A stretch of DNA of 64,000 nt from Devosia sp. 67-54 (lineage in GTDB: Bacteria; Pseudomonadota; Alphaproteobacteria; Rhizobiales; Devosiaceae): positions 620,001 through 684,000 of the forward strand of contig NZ_MKVA01000011.1 of assembly GCF_001899075.1 (NCBI RefSeq), read 5' to 3'. The notes under the pieces are model-generated. The model saw nothing but the letters and a program-made list of their open reading frames with translations. It had not been told where the DNA came from and ran no database searches. The position numbers and the translations under genes were made by a program. Shown one piece after another: positions 11,398 to 20,880 of the stretch; within the stretch, counting starts at the first letter, position 1, and the number at the start of each line of letters is the position of its first letter.

Positions 11398-12447
11398 ATG
11401 GCAGTTCTCGACATCAAGGGCGTCAGCAAGTTCTTCGGCAGCGCGGTGCGGGCGGTCGACGATTTCGATCTGACCGTCGGCAATGGCGAACTGGTGTGCC
11501 TGCTCGGCCCCTCGGGCTCGGGCAAATCGACGCTGCTGCGTATGATCGGCGGCTTCGAGACGCCCAGCGCCGGCTCCATCACCATCGACGGCGACGAGGT
11601 GATCCACCTGCCGCCCGAGCGCCGTCCCACCGGAATGGTGTTCCAGAGCCATGCGCTGTGGACGCACATGAACGTGTTCAAGAACCTCGCCTTCGGCCTG
11701 AAGCTGCGCCGCCTGCCGGCCGACGAGATCAGGCGCAAGGTCGAGGACGTGCTGAAGCTGGTCGGTCTCACCGGCTACGGCACGCGCCAGACGCACCAAT
11801 TGTCCGGCGGCCAGCAGCAGCGCGTGGCGCTCGCCCGCTCGCTGGTGCTCGAGCCCAAGATCCTGCTGCTCGACGAGCCCTTCGCCAGCCTCGACCAGCA
11901 CCTGCGCGAGCGCCTGCGCGAAGAGGTCCGCGACATCCAGCAGCGCATGGGCATCACCACGCTGTTCGTCACCCACGGGCAGGACGAGGCGCTGTCCATG
12001 GCCGACCGCATCGTCGTCATGCGCGACGGCCGCATCGAGCAGGTGGCGGCCCCCGACATGCTCTACCGCGAGCCGGCGACGCCGTTCGTGGCCGGCTTCA
12101 TCGGCACCATGAATCTGATCGAGGGCGAGGTGAAGGGCGGCAAATTCGTGCGTGCGAGCTTCAGCCATCCGCTGCCCATCGCCGACGGCCCGGCGATCTT
12201 CGCCGTGCGCCCCGAGGCGCTCGCCATCGCCCCGGCGACCGGCGAGGGAGCCGCCAGGATCCACCGCGTCACCGACTACGGCACGCACGGCCTCGTCGAT
12301 CTCGAGCTGCCCGACGGCACGCGGCACAAGGCCATGGTGTCCGAAGCCCGCGACTGGAAAGCCGGCCAGCCGGTGACGCTGGCGCCGCGCGCCTTCGCCG
12401 CCTATCGGGACAATGCCGTCGCCTACCGCTCCAGCACCGCATCATGA
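11398..12447 (+). CDS. ABC transporter ATP-binding protein
   Basis: GPSGSGKST, LSGGQQQRVALARSL, ILLLDEPFASLD. Confidence 0.92.
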   Translation: MAVLDIKGVSKFFGSAVRAVDDFDLTVGNGELVCLLGPSGSGKSTLLRMIGGFETPSAGSITIDGDEVIHLPPERRPTGMVFQSHALWTHMNVFKNLAFGLKLRRLPADEIRRKVEDVLKLVGLTGYGTRQTHQLSGGQQQRVALARSLVLEPKILLLDEPFASLDQHLRERLREEVRDIQQRMGITTLFVTHGQDEALSMADRIVVMRDGRIEQVAAPDMLYREPATPFVAGFIGTMNLIEGEVKGGKFVRASFSHPLPIADGPAIFAVRPEALAIAPATGEGAARIHRVTDYGTHGLVDLELPDGTRHKAMVSEARDWKAGQPVTLAPRAFAAYRDNAVAYRSSTAS

Positions 12448-13292
12448 GCGATCCCGTCTCGGTGACCCGCAACGGCCACCGCACCTTCTTCAAATGGCAC
12501 CGCGCCCGCCGGCGCGGCAGCGACCCGGTGTTCACCGGCCGCCGCATCCTCGAGGGCATGGCGCTGGGGGCCAGCGTCGAGGTCGACCTCGTGCGCCATC
12601 GCGACAACGGCCTGGCGGTGCTGCACGATCATCTGTCGATCGAGCGCGAGACCACCGGCAGCGGCCCGTCCATCGCCCATGGCGCGGCCGAGTTGCGCGC
12701 CCTGCATCTGCGCGGCAATGACGGCGCCCCCATCGCCGACCACGTGATGCTGCTCGAGGACCTCTGCGCCCTGCTGGCCCAAACGCCGCCGCATCCCGAG
12801 GCGCTGCTGCAGCTCGACTACAAGGAGGGGCAGGGCCCCCTGCCGCTCGAGGTGGTCGCCGCCTTTGCGCGCAGCGTCGGGCCGGTGGCGCGCAACATGA
12901 TCGTCTCCTCCGGCGAGGCCGATTCGGTGCGGCTGCTGGCCGACGCCACCCCCGGCCTCCACATCGGCTACGATCCGTGCCATGGCGAGGCGCTCGACCA
13001 TCTGCAGGTCACCGGCGACTTCGTCGGCTTCGTCGAGGCCGCGCTCGAGGACTCGCCGAACGCCGAGATGATCTACCTCGCCTACGAGGTCGTCCTTGCG
13101 GCCGACGACGCCGGCTTCGACATCGTCGGCGCCTTCCACGGCGCCCACCGCCGCATCGACGCCTATACCCTCAGGACCAGCGACGCGGCGACCGGTGCGA
13201 TCGCCGAGCGTCTCATCGGGCTGGGCGTCGACCAGATCACCACCGACGATCCCGAAGGGCTCGCCGTGCTGCTCGGAGCGACCGATGGCTGA
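12444..13292 (+). CDS. Glycerophosphodiester phosphodiesterase family protein
   Basis: MSDPVSVTRNGHRTFFKWHRARRRG...GASVEVDLVRHRDNGLAVLHDHLSIERETTGSG...LLQLDYKEG...GVDQITTDDPEGL: GDPD-like barrel. Confidence 0.75.
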   Translation: MSDPVSVTRNGHRTFFKWHRARRRGSDPVFTGRRILEGMALGASVEVDLVRHRDNGLAVLHDHLSIERETTGSGPSIAHGAAELRALHLRGNDGAPIADHVMLLEDLCALLAQTPPHPEALLQLDYKEGQGPLPLEVVAAFARSVGPVARNMIVSSGEADSVRLLADATPGLHIGYDPCHGEALDHLQVTGDFVGFVEAALEDSPNAEMIYLAYEVVLAADDAGFDIVGAFHGAHRRIDAYTLRTSDAATGAIAERLIGLGVDQITTDDPEGLAVLLGATDG

Positions 13293-14112
13293 AAACTACG
13301 ACCCGATCCTCGCCGACATGGTGGCCGTGGCGCGTGAGGCCGGCGCCCTCACTCTCGCGCATTTCCAGCGCTTCCGCGAGCTCGAGATCGGCATCAAGGG
13401 GCCGGCCGATTTCGTCTCCGACGCCGACCGCGAGTCCGAGCAGCTCATCCGCAAATATCTGTTCTCGCGCTATCCCGACTGGAGCTTCACCGGCGAGGAG
13501 TTCCCGCCCGTCGACGGCGCCGACCGCGAGCACCGCTGGCTGGTCGATCCCATCGACGGCACCACCAATTTCATCAACGGCCAGCACTACACCATCTCGA
13601 TCGCGCTGCGCCGCGGCAACGAGACGGTGTGCGGCGCGCTCTACAACCCCGTCGCCGACGAGATGTTCACCGCCATCAAGGGCCGCGGCGCCTTCCTCAA
13701 CGGCCGGCGCCTCGAAGTCAGCGAGAAGACCGATGTCGGCCTGATGGCCATCGGCACCAGCATTCCGACCAGCCAGCGCGCCACCTGGCCCGGCTTCTAC
13801 GACCATCTCGCGGCCATCGCCGAGCAGGTGGGCGGCGTGCGCACCGTCGGCAGCTCCGCCAATTCCTGCGCCTATGTCGCCTGCGGCCGCCTCACCGGCT
13901 ATTACGAGGAATCCGGTCTCGTCGACTGGGCCGTCGGCGTGCTGCTGGTGCAGGAGGCGGGCGGCATCGTCACCGACTGGTGGGGCCGTGGACCGGAGTT
14001 CTACGAAAAGACCGGCATCGTCATCGTCGCCAACCGGGCGACGCACGCCTTCCTGCTCGACCAGCTCCAGGACCTGCCGCCGATCGACGACAAGCCCGGA
14101 AAAGCGACATGA
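13285..14112 (+). CDS. Inositol monophosphatase family protein
   Basis: KGPADFVSDADRESEQLIRKYLFSRYPDWSFTGEEF...WLVDPIDGTTNFINGQHYTISIAL...GLVDWAVGVLLVQEAGG. Confidence 0.9.
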   Translation: MAENYDPILADMVAVAREAGALTLAHFQRFRELEIGIKGPADFVSDADRESEQLIRKYLFSRYPDWSFTGEEFPPVDGADREHRWLVDPIDGTTNFINGQHYTISIALRRGNETVCGALYNPVADEMFTAIKGRGAFLNGRRLEVSEKTDVGLMAIGTSIPTSQRATWPGFYDHLAAIAEQVGGVRTVGSSANSCAYVACGRLTGYYEESGLVDWAVGVLLVQEAGGIVTDWWGRGPEFYEKTGIVIVANRATHAFLLDQLQDLPPIDDKPGKAT

Positions 14113-14113
14113 C

Positions 14114-15013
14114 ATGAGCGTGCGCATCGGCATCAACCCGATCGGCTGGGTCAATGATGGCGATCCGAGCCTGGGCGCCGCCACGACGCTCGACACCATC
14201 CTCACCGAGATGCATGAAGCCGGCTTTGCCGGCACCGAGCTCGGCAACAAATATCCGCGCGCCGCCGCAACGCTCGGCCCCATCCTCGCCCAGCACCGGC
14301 TGGCGCTGGTCTCGGGCTGGTACAGCGGCAAATGCCTCGAGCAGGAGGTCGAGGCCGAATACGCGGCGGCGCTGCCGCATCTGACGCTGCTGCGCGACCT
14401 CGGCAGCACCGTCGTGGTCTATGCCGACACCTCCGGCGACCGCGACGGCATCAGCCGCTTTCCCGTGTCGCAGCGGCCGCGCCTCAACGACACCGACTGG
14501 CCCGCCTATGGCCGCAAGCTCACCGCGCTCGCCGACAAATTCGCCGCCTTCGGCGTGCGCATGGCGGTGCACCACCACATGCAGACCATCATCGAGACCG
14601 ATCACGAGATCGACCAGTTGATGGCCCACACCGGCCAGAGCGTCGGGCTGCTGTTCGACACCGGTCATTGCGTCTTCGCCAAGGGCGACCCGGCGGCGCT
14701 GCTCGCCCGTCATATCGGCCGCGTCAACCACGTGCACTGCAAGGACATCCGCCGCCCCGTGCTGGAGCGCGCCTGGGCTGAGGACATGAGCTTCATGGGC
14801 GCGGTGCTGGCGGGCATCTTCACCGTCCCCGGCGACGGCTCGATCGATTATCCGCCGCTGCTGCGGCGGCTTGCCGATGCCGGCTATGCCGGCTGGCTGG
14901 TGGTCGAAGCCGAGCAGGATCCGGCCACGGCGCATCCGCTGACCTACGCCACGATGGGCTACACCAACCTCCGCCGCATGGTCGAAGCGGCGGGCTTCAC
15001 CGTCAGTCCCTGA
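14114..15013 (+). CDS. iolE: myo-Inosose-2 dehydratase-like (IolE) protein
   Basis: MSVRIGINPIGWVNDGDPSLG...ELGNKYPR...LALVSGWYSGKCLEQEVEAEYAAALPHLTLL...HHHMQTIIETDHEIDQLM...HVHCKDIRRPVL...FTVPGDGSIDYPPLL...VVEAEQDP. Confidence 0.85.
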   Translation: MSVRIGINPIGWVNDGDPSLGAATTLDTILTEMHEAGFAGTELGNKYPRAAATLGPILAQHRLALVSGWYSGKCLEQEVEAEYAAALPHLTLLRDLGSTVVVYADTSGDRDGISRFPVSQRPRLNDTDWPAYGRKLTALADKFAAFGVRMAVHHHMQTIIETDHEIDQLMAHTGQSVGLLFDTGHCVFAKGDPAALLARHIGRVNHVHCKDIRRPVLERAWAEDMSFMGAVLAGIFTVPGDGSIDYPPLLRRLADAGYAGWLVVEAEQDPATAHPLTYATMGYTNLRRMVEAAGFTVSP

Positions 15014-15062
15014 AAGCGCCACGCACAAGCGGAAGGTCGGCATCGCCGGCGCCGGGCTGAGT

Positions 15063-16415
15063 TCAGCCGCGGCGGCTGATCCGCATCGGCATCGCGTGCG
15101 CCGGCTGCACGGTGATCTTCTGCACCGGCTCCGGCGCCCGCTCGCCGGCATAGTCGAAGCGCAGGTGCCGCATCAGCGCCGCGAGCGCGATGACGCCTTC
15201 CTGCATGGCGAAAGACTGTCCGATGCAGACGCGCGGCCCGAGCCCGAACGGTATGTACTGGTAGCGCTGCAGCGCCCCGCGCTTGTCGGGCAGAAAGCGC
15301 GACGGCACGAATTCGGTCGGGCGCGACCAGAGCCGCCTATGCCGGTGCACGATCCACGGCATCACCAGCACCGAGGCACCCCTGGGAACCCGGTGCTCGC
15401 CCACCACATCGTCGGCGAGCGCCGCGCGGTTGAGCGAGGGCGCCGGCGGATAGAGCCGCATCGCCTCCTCGAACGCCGCGCGGGTGTAGGGGAGCCTGTC
15501 CGTCCAGCCATGGGGCTCGGGGTCGGCGAAATCGTGCGCGTCGAGCTCGGCCTCGACCCTCGTCCGCTCCTCCGGCGCCTGGCTGAGCAGGTACAGCGTC
15601 CAGCCCAGCGCCCGCGCCGTGGTCTCGTGCCCGGCGCCGATGAAGGTGATGATGTTGTCCTCGATCTCGGCGCGGCTCAGCCCCTCGGCCCCGAGCAGCA
15701 GCGTCAGCAGGTCGCGCGGCGCCGCCGCCTTGTCGCGCCGCAGCAGCGCCTGCCGCCGCTCGATCGTCGCGGCGATGAGGTCGCGGAAATAGCCGAGCGA
15801 GCGCTGCCCCAGCAGCCGCATCACGCGCGGCACATAGGCCGGCGCGTCGAGCACGTCCATCGGGTCCACCCGGCCCATGGTGCGCAGCAGCCTGGCGGTG
15901 GCGCGCGCGAACGCCTCGGGATCGCCGGCGATGTCGCCGGTGAACAGCGTCGCCTGCAGCACGTTGAAGGTCAAAAGCGTCATCTGCCGCGCGATGTCGA
16001 CGGTCTCGCCGGCGCTGTCGGTAAGGCCCACCGCGAAGCGCTGCGACCGCTGCAGGATGGTGCCGGCGAGGCTGGCCGTGTTGCGCGGCGAAAACACCGG
16101 CGCCAGCGACCGCCGCGTCCGCTTCCACAATTCGCCCTCGGCCGTCAGCAGCCCGTCGCGCAGGATCGGCCGCAGCACCCGCTGCCGCAGCGGCTGCATG
16201 CCGTAGGTCCTGGCATTGTCCACCATCACGTGCCGGATGGCGGCCGGGTCGCTGACGATGAAGGTCGGCACGCCCAGCCATTCGCTCCTGATCACCGGCT
16301 GCTCGAACGCCGCCTCCGACCAGATGGCGAGCGGATTGCGCGCCATCGTCCACACGAATTCGACCGCATTGAGCGGCCGGCGATGCGGCTGCGGCGCAGG
16401 CGGATGAAAATTCAT
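15063..16415 (-). CDS. Cytochrome P450
   Basis: I-helix GAGHETTARALGW, EEAMRLYPP (ExxR), heme-binding FGLGPRVCIGQSFAMQEG. Confidence 0.95.
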   Translation of the reverse strand: MNFHPPAPQPHRRPLNAVEFVWTMARNPLAIWSEAAFEQPVIRSEWLGVPTFIVSDPAAIRHVMVDNARTYGMQPLRQRVLRPILRDGLLTAEGELWKRTRRSLAPVFSPRNTASLAGTILQRSQRFAVGLTDSAGETVDIARQMTLLTFNVLQATLFTGDIAGDPEAFARATARLLRTMGRVDPMDVLDAPAYVPRVMRLLGQRSLGYFRDLIAATIERRQALLRRDKAAAPRDLLTLLLGAEGLSRAEIEDNIITFIGAGHETTARALGWTLYLLSQAPEERTRVEAELDAHDFADPEPHGWTDRLPYTRAAFEEAMRLYPPAPSLNRAALADDVVGEHRVPRGASVLVMPWIVHRHRRLWSRPTEFVPSRFLPDKRGALQRYQYIPFGLGPRVCIGQSFAMQEGVIALAALMRHLRFDYAGERAPEPVQKITVQPAHAMPMRISRRG

Positions 16416-16439
16416 GGCCCGAGCATACGCCTCCCGGCG

Positions 16440-16802
16440 TCAGAGGGCGATCAGCCCTTCGCGCAGGATGATCGCCACGGCGTCGGCGCGGTTGCGGGCG
16501 CCGACCTTGTCCAGCACGGCGGTGACGTGGAATTTCGCGGTGTGCACCGAAATGTCGAGCGCCCGGGCGATGAGCTTGTTCGAGGCGCCTTCGAGCAGCA
16601 GCGCCGCGACCTGCTGCTCGCGTGCGCTGAGCCGCGGCCGCTCGCCGTGGTCGGTCGGCGGCAGCACCGTGTAGCCGGCCTCGAGCAGCAGCGCGATGGC
16701 GTCGGCGACGGCCGGATCGGCAGCCGCCAGCAGCGCGCCGGCGGGGCTAGCCGCGCGGCCGTTCGACGAGGATGACGTCGATGTCGCTTGCATTGCCGCC
16801 AC
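16440..16802 (-). CDS. LuxR-type HTH regulator without a receiver domain
   Basis: LSAREQQVAALLLEGASNKLIARALDISVHTAKFHVTAVLDKVGARNRADAVAI; start overlaps the upstream gene, exact start uncertain. Confidence 0.8.
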   Translation of the reverse strand: MAAMQATSTSSSSNGRAASPAGALLAAADPAVADAIALLLEAGYTVLPPTDHGERPRLSAREQQVAALLLEGASNKLIARALDISVHTAKFHVTAVLDKVGARNRADAVAIILREGLIAL

Positions 16803-17595
16803 GAAGCACTCCCAGTTTCACATTGGCGTTGACGCTGCCCGACGCCAGCCGGCTGGCGATGCCGCCCACCGAGCTGACCGCCTCGCCGTTCCATGTGGTG
16901 ATCACATCGCCGACCAGCAACCCGGCTTTCGCCGCCGGACTGCCGTCTTCGACGCCCAGCACGATGGCGCCTTGCCCGACCGCATGCAGCATCACGCCCA
17001 GCCAGCCGCGCGGCACATAGCCTTTCTCCGACAATGTGGCGACAGCGCGGGCGATCGTCGAGGTGGGAATCACAAGTGTGCGACGCCGCGGCCCCGACAC
17101 CGCCATGCCGATCAGCGCGCCGTCCGGCGCCACCACCGCGGCGCCTTCGCTGCGCGCGCCGAGCCGCAGCGCCAGATGCAGGCGCGCGTCGATGTCGCCG
17201 CCGCGCAGGCTCCGCCAGGCCGGGCCGACCTCGCTGACCGAGGTGAGGCTCGCGAGCAGCGAGCCCTCGCCGCGCCCCGCGAGCAGCGCCAGCGATGCCG
17301 GCAGCACCGCGCCCGCCGCCGTCCAGTCGGCGACATCGGGGGTGTCGAGCTTGAGCAGCGCCACGTCGGTGGAGGGGTCGCGGCCGGCGATCGCCGCCTT
17401 GGCGCTGGAGCCGCCGTCGAACAGCACCTCGACCTCGTCCTCGCCGTCGAGCCCCTCCTCGGAGGTGACCACGAGCCCCCGCCGCCAGATGAAGCCGCTG
17501 AGGGCGCGGCCGCCGCCGCGGATGGCGACGATGCGGTGCCCGATATCGGCGGCGAGCGACGACGCGGCGGTGGACAGGTCGGCGAGCAGGGACAT
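16747..17595 (-). CDS. HtrA/DegP-like trypsin-fold plus PDZ protein, catalytic motifs degenerate
   Basis: LVVTSEEGLDGEDEVEVLF...DPSTDVALLKLD...ARSEGAAVVAPDGALIGMAVSG...GYVPRGWLGVMLHAVGQGAIVLGVEDGSPAAKAGLLVGDVITTWNGE (PDZ). Confidence 0.8.
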   Translation of the reverse strand: MSLLADLSTAASSLAADIGHRIVAIRGGGRALSGFIWRRGLVVTSEEGLDGEDEVEVLFDGGSSAKAAIAGRDPSTDVALLKLDTPDVADWTAAGAVLPASLALLAGRGEGSLLASLTSVSEVGPAWRSLRGGDIDARLHLALRLGARSEGAAVVAPDGALIGMAVSGPRRRTLVIPTSTIARAVATLSEKGYVPRGWLGVMLHAVGQGAIVLGVEDGSPAAKAGLLVGDVITTWNGEAVSSVGGIASRLASGSVNANVKLGVLRGGNASDIDVILVERPRG

Positions 17596-17674
17596 GGCGC
17601 AAGGCCCTTTTGGTTCAAGGCCCCGTGAAGGTGCGCGCCCGCCGGGCCGCCCGAAAGCCGCCCAGATGGGCAGG

Positions 17675-19189
17675 TCAGCCGGCCGCGCTGTCGGCTTTGC
17701 CGCCCGCCTTGCCGTGCGACTTGCCTTTGTGCGCCTGCGTGGTCCAGGCGACCGCCGCCGACAGCGCCGCGAGGCCTGCCGTCACATAGGCGATGGTGGC
17801 GAAGGCCCGGTCGGTCGCGGCCACCCGCGCCGTCTCGGCGTCGGCGGGCAGCGGCTGCGGCGGCGCCAGCCCGAAGCTGCTGCCGGCCGGCAAATTGCCG
17901 GCCCCGGCGAACACCCAGGCGGCGAGCGCCCCCATCATCGCCACCGCGAACAGCCCGGCGACGCGCGCCACGGCGTTGTTGATGGCCGAGGCGGTGCCGG
18001 TGTCGCGGTCGGCGACCGAGGTCATCACCGCGGTCGACACCGGCCCGGCGACGAAGCTCAGCCCGAAGCCGAACACCACCATCAGCGGCAGCACCGCGAA
18101 CCAGGCGCTGTGCAGCCCCGCCGTGAGCCCGAGGCCGGCAAAGGCGATGCCGATCACCACCGCGCCGAAGGTCAGCACCGGCGCGGGGCCGAAGCGATCG
18201 GTCATCCGTCCGGCGAAGGGCGACAGCAGCGACAGGCAGATGCCGACCGGCAGCATCACCAGCGACACCACCGCCGGCGACACCGCCCAGCCGGCGATCA
18301 TCGTCATCGGCAGGTAGAACGAGATTGCAGCAAGGCCGAAATACAGCCCGAGCGTCAGCCCCTGCGCGCCGGAAAAGCCCTTGTCGGCAAACAGCGACAG
18401 CGGCAGCATCGGCGCCTTGCTGCGCCTCTCCCAGTAAAGGAACAGCGCGAGCACCGCGAGGCCGCCCACGAGGTAGGGCCAGAACCGCCCGCCCTCGCTG
18501 TCGATGAAGGCCAGCGAGATCAGCAGCAGCGCCACCGTCACCGTCACCGCGCCCAGCACGTCGAGGCGGCGTCCGCTTTCGGGCTGGTCGGCCGGGACCT
18601 GCGCCAGCAGCAGGGCGATCGCCGCGCCGCCCAGCGGCAGGTTGAGCGCAAAGATCAGCCGCCAGCTCCAGTCGCCCAGCCAGGTGAGCAGGAACCCGCC
18701 GATCACCGGGCCGAGCAGCGTCGTCAGCGACGAGGCGGCGGCCCAGATGCCGATGGCGCCGCCGCGCGCGTCCTTGGGGTAGGCCTTGGCGATGATGGCG
18801 AGGCTGCCCGGCACCATGAACGCCGCGCCGGCGCCCTGGATGGCGCGCGCCGCGATCAGCAGCGGCGGATTGGGCGCCAGCGCCGAGCCGATCGAGGCGA
18901 CGACGAACACCGAGATGCCGGCGACGAACACGTTGCGCAAGCCGTAGCGGTCGCCCGCCGCGCCGCCGAGCAGCAGCAGCGACGACAGCGTCAGGAGGTA
19001 GGCGTTCGACACCCATTGCGCGTCGGCCAGCGAGGCATCGATGCTGGCGCGGATGGCAGGCGTTGCGATCGAGGTCACCGAGCCGTCGATGAACCCCATC
19101 GCCGAGGCGAGGATCGCCGCCACCAGCACGAAGATGCGCTTGCCGTCCGGTACGAACGGGGCGTCGGCCGTCGCGTTGCTGTCGCTCAT
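17675..19189 (-). CDS. MFS transporter, DHA2 (EmrB/QacA-like) drug/H+ antiporter
   Basis: FVLVAAILASAMGFIDGSVTSIATPAI...LLGGAAGDRYGLRNVF; 14-TM-type hydrophobicity. Confidence 0.9.
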   Translation of the reverse strand: MSDSNATADAPFVPDGKRIFVLVAAILASAMGFIDGSVTSIATPAIRASIDASLADAQWVSNAYLLTLSSLLLLGGAAGDRYGLRNVFVAGISVFVVASIGSALAPNPPLLIAARAIQGAGAAFMVPGSLAIIAKAYPKDARGGAIGIWAAASSLTTLLGPVIGGFLLTWLGDWSWRLIFALNLPLGGAAIALLLAQVPADQPESGRRLDVLGAVTVTVALLLISLAFIDSEGGRFWPYLVGGLAVLALFLYWERRSKAPMLPLSLFADKGFSGAQGLTLGLYFGLAAISFYLPMTMIAGWAVSPAVVSLVMLPVGICLSLLSPFAGRMTDRFGPAPVLTFGAVVIGIAFAGLGLTAGLHSAWFAVLPLMVVFGFGLSFVAGPVSTAVMTSVADRDTGTASAINNAVARVAGLFAVAMMGALAAWVFAGAGNLPAGSSFGLAPPQPLPADAETARVAATDRAFATIAYVTAGLAALSAAVAWTTQAHKGKSHGKAGGKADSAAG

Positions 19190-19201
19190 CGCTGCTCTCC
19201 T

Positions 19202-19945
19202 TCAGCGCACCCGCAGGCCGCTGCGCGCCGCGAGCTGCCGCTCCAGCGCCCGCAGCCCATCGTAGATCAGGATCGCCAGGATGCCGACCACCAGCCCGCC
19301 CTGCGCCACGAAGGCGAGGTTGCTGTTGATCAGCCCGGCGATGATCGCCTCGCCCAGCGTGCTCGCCGCCACCGTCGAGCCGATGGTGGCGGTGCCGATC
19401 GAGATGGTCACCGACAGCCGGAGGCCGGCCAGGATCAGCGGCAGCGCCAGCGGCAATTCGATCTGCACCAGCCGCTGCCACTCGGTCATGCCGGTGCCGC
19501 GCGCCGCCTCCTCGATGTCGGGCGGAATGGTGGTGAGGCCGGTGAGCGCATTCTCGAAGATCGGCAGGAGCCCGTAGAGGAACAGCGCCACCAGCGTCGG
19601 CGCGGTGCCGAAGCCGAGCACCGGCACGGCGAGCGCCAGCACCGCCACCGGCGGAAACGTCTGCCCGGTATTGCTCAGCATGCGCGACAGCGGCAGGAAT
19701 TCGGCGCCGGCCGGTCGCGTCACCACGATGGCGAGCCCCACCGCCACGATGCTCGCCGCCAGCGTCGCGATCAGAACGATCAGCAGATGGTTGAGCGTCA
19801 AATTCAGCAGCGAGTTCTGCGTGTAGATGGGCGGCTGCCCGTTCTGCGTCAGCGGCGCGAAGACGAAGGCGAAGCTCTGCGGCGTCACGAGGAACGCCAC
19901 CAGCAGCACCAGCACCACGATGCGGACGGCGATCCCGGGCTTCAT
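19202..19945 (-). CDS. Osmoprotectant (glycine betaine/choline-type) ABC permease, YehW-like
   Basis: MKPGIAVRIVVLVLLVAF...EEAARGTGMTEWQRLVQIELPLALPLILAGLRLSVTISIGTATIGSTV. Confidence 0.85.
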   Translation of the reverse strand: MKPGIAVRIVVLVLLVAFLVTPQSFAFVFAPLTQNGQPPIYTQNSLLNLTLNHLLIVLIATLAASIVAVGLAIVVTRPAGAEFLPLSRMLSNTGQTFPPVAVLALAVPVLGFGTAPTLVALFLYGLLPIFENALTGLTTIPPDIEEAARGTGMTEWQRLVQIELPLALPLILAGLRLSVTISIGTATIGSTVAASTLGEAIIAGLINSNLAFVAQGGLVVGILAILIYDGLRALERQLAARSGLRVR

Positions 19946-20880
19946 CTGTGCCGGGCCGCCTGTGCGATCACGGTCTGCAGCGTGACCCGCCCGATCACCT
20001 CGCCCTTGTCGTTGGCGACCGGCAGCGCGTCGCGTCCGGTCCACAGCGTTTCCTCCAGCACGTCGCGCAGCGAGGTGCTGTCGGCGATGGGCGCGCCGCT
20101 GGCCGGGCCGGGCTCGACGAAATCGCGCACCGGCCGGAACGACAGCAGCCGGAACGGCCGCTCGCCGCTGCCCAGCAATTCGCCGACGAACGCCGTCGCC
20201 GGATGCACCACCAGTTCGTCGGGCCGCGCATATTGCAGCAGCCGCCCGCCCTCCATCACCGCGATGCGGTCGCCGAGCTGCATCGCTTCGTTCATGTCGT
20301 GCGTCACCAGCACGATGGTGGTCCCGAGCCGCCGCTGGATGGCGCGCAGATCGCTCTGCGCCTTGGCGCGGATGATCGGATCGAGCGCCCCGAACGGCTC
20401 GTCCATCAGCAGCACCTTCGGCGCCGCCGCCAGCGCCCGCGCCACGCCCACGCGCTGCTGCTGCCCGCCCGACAGCGCCCCCGGCAGGCGGTCACGATAG
20501 GTCGCCGGATCGAGCTGGAACAGCGTCAGCAATTCGTCGACGCGCGCGCCGATCTTCGCCCGGTTCCAGCCCAGCAGCCCGGGCACCGTGGCGATGTTCT
20601 GCCCCACCGTGCGGTGCGGGAACAGCCCGTGCCCCTGGATGGCGTAGCCGATCTGCCGGCGCAGCACATAGGCTGGCCCCGCATGCGTGTCGCGCCCGTC
20701 GATCAGCACGCGGCCGCTGTCGGGCTCGATCAGCCGGTTGATCATCCGGAGCAGCGTGGTCTTGCCCGAGCCGGAGGTGCCGACCACCGCCACGATCTCG
20801 CCGTCGCCGACGCTCAGCGACACGTCGTCGACCACGCGGCCGCCCTCGAAGCTCTTGCTCAGATGCTCGATCTCGATCAT
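19942..20880 (-). CDS. Osmoprotectant ABC ATP-binding protein with CBS-like C-terminus, YehX-like
   Basis: MIEIEHLSKSFEGGRVVDDVSLSV...GTSGSGKTTLLRMINRLIEPDSG...LSGGQQQRVGVARALAAAPKVLLMDEPFGALDPI. Confidence 0.9.
   Translation of the reverse strand: MIEIEHLSKSFEGGRVVDDVSLSVGDGEIVAVVGTSGSGKTTLLRMINRLIEPDSGRVLIDGRDTHAGPAYVLRRQIGYAIQGHGLFPHRTVGQNIATVPGLLGWNRAKIGARVDELLTLFQLDPATYRDRLPGALSGGQQQRVGVARALAAAPKVLLMDEPFGALDPIIRAKAQSDLRAIQRRLGTTIVLVTHDMNEAMQLGDRIAVMEGGRLLQYARPDELVVHPATAFVGELLGSGERPFRLLSFRPVRDFVEPGPASGAPIADSTSLRDVLEETLWTGRDALPVANDKGEVIGRVTLQTVIAQAARHR

Noticed and set aside
17036-20500. 1154-aa plus-strand ORF
   Set aside because: Antisense shadow of the HtrA-like, MFS and osmoprotectant ABC genes; low-complexity Arg/Gln/His composition.
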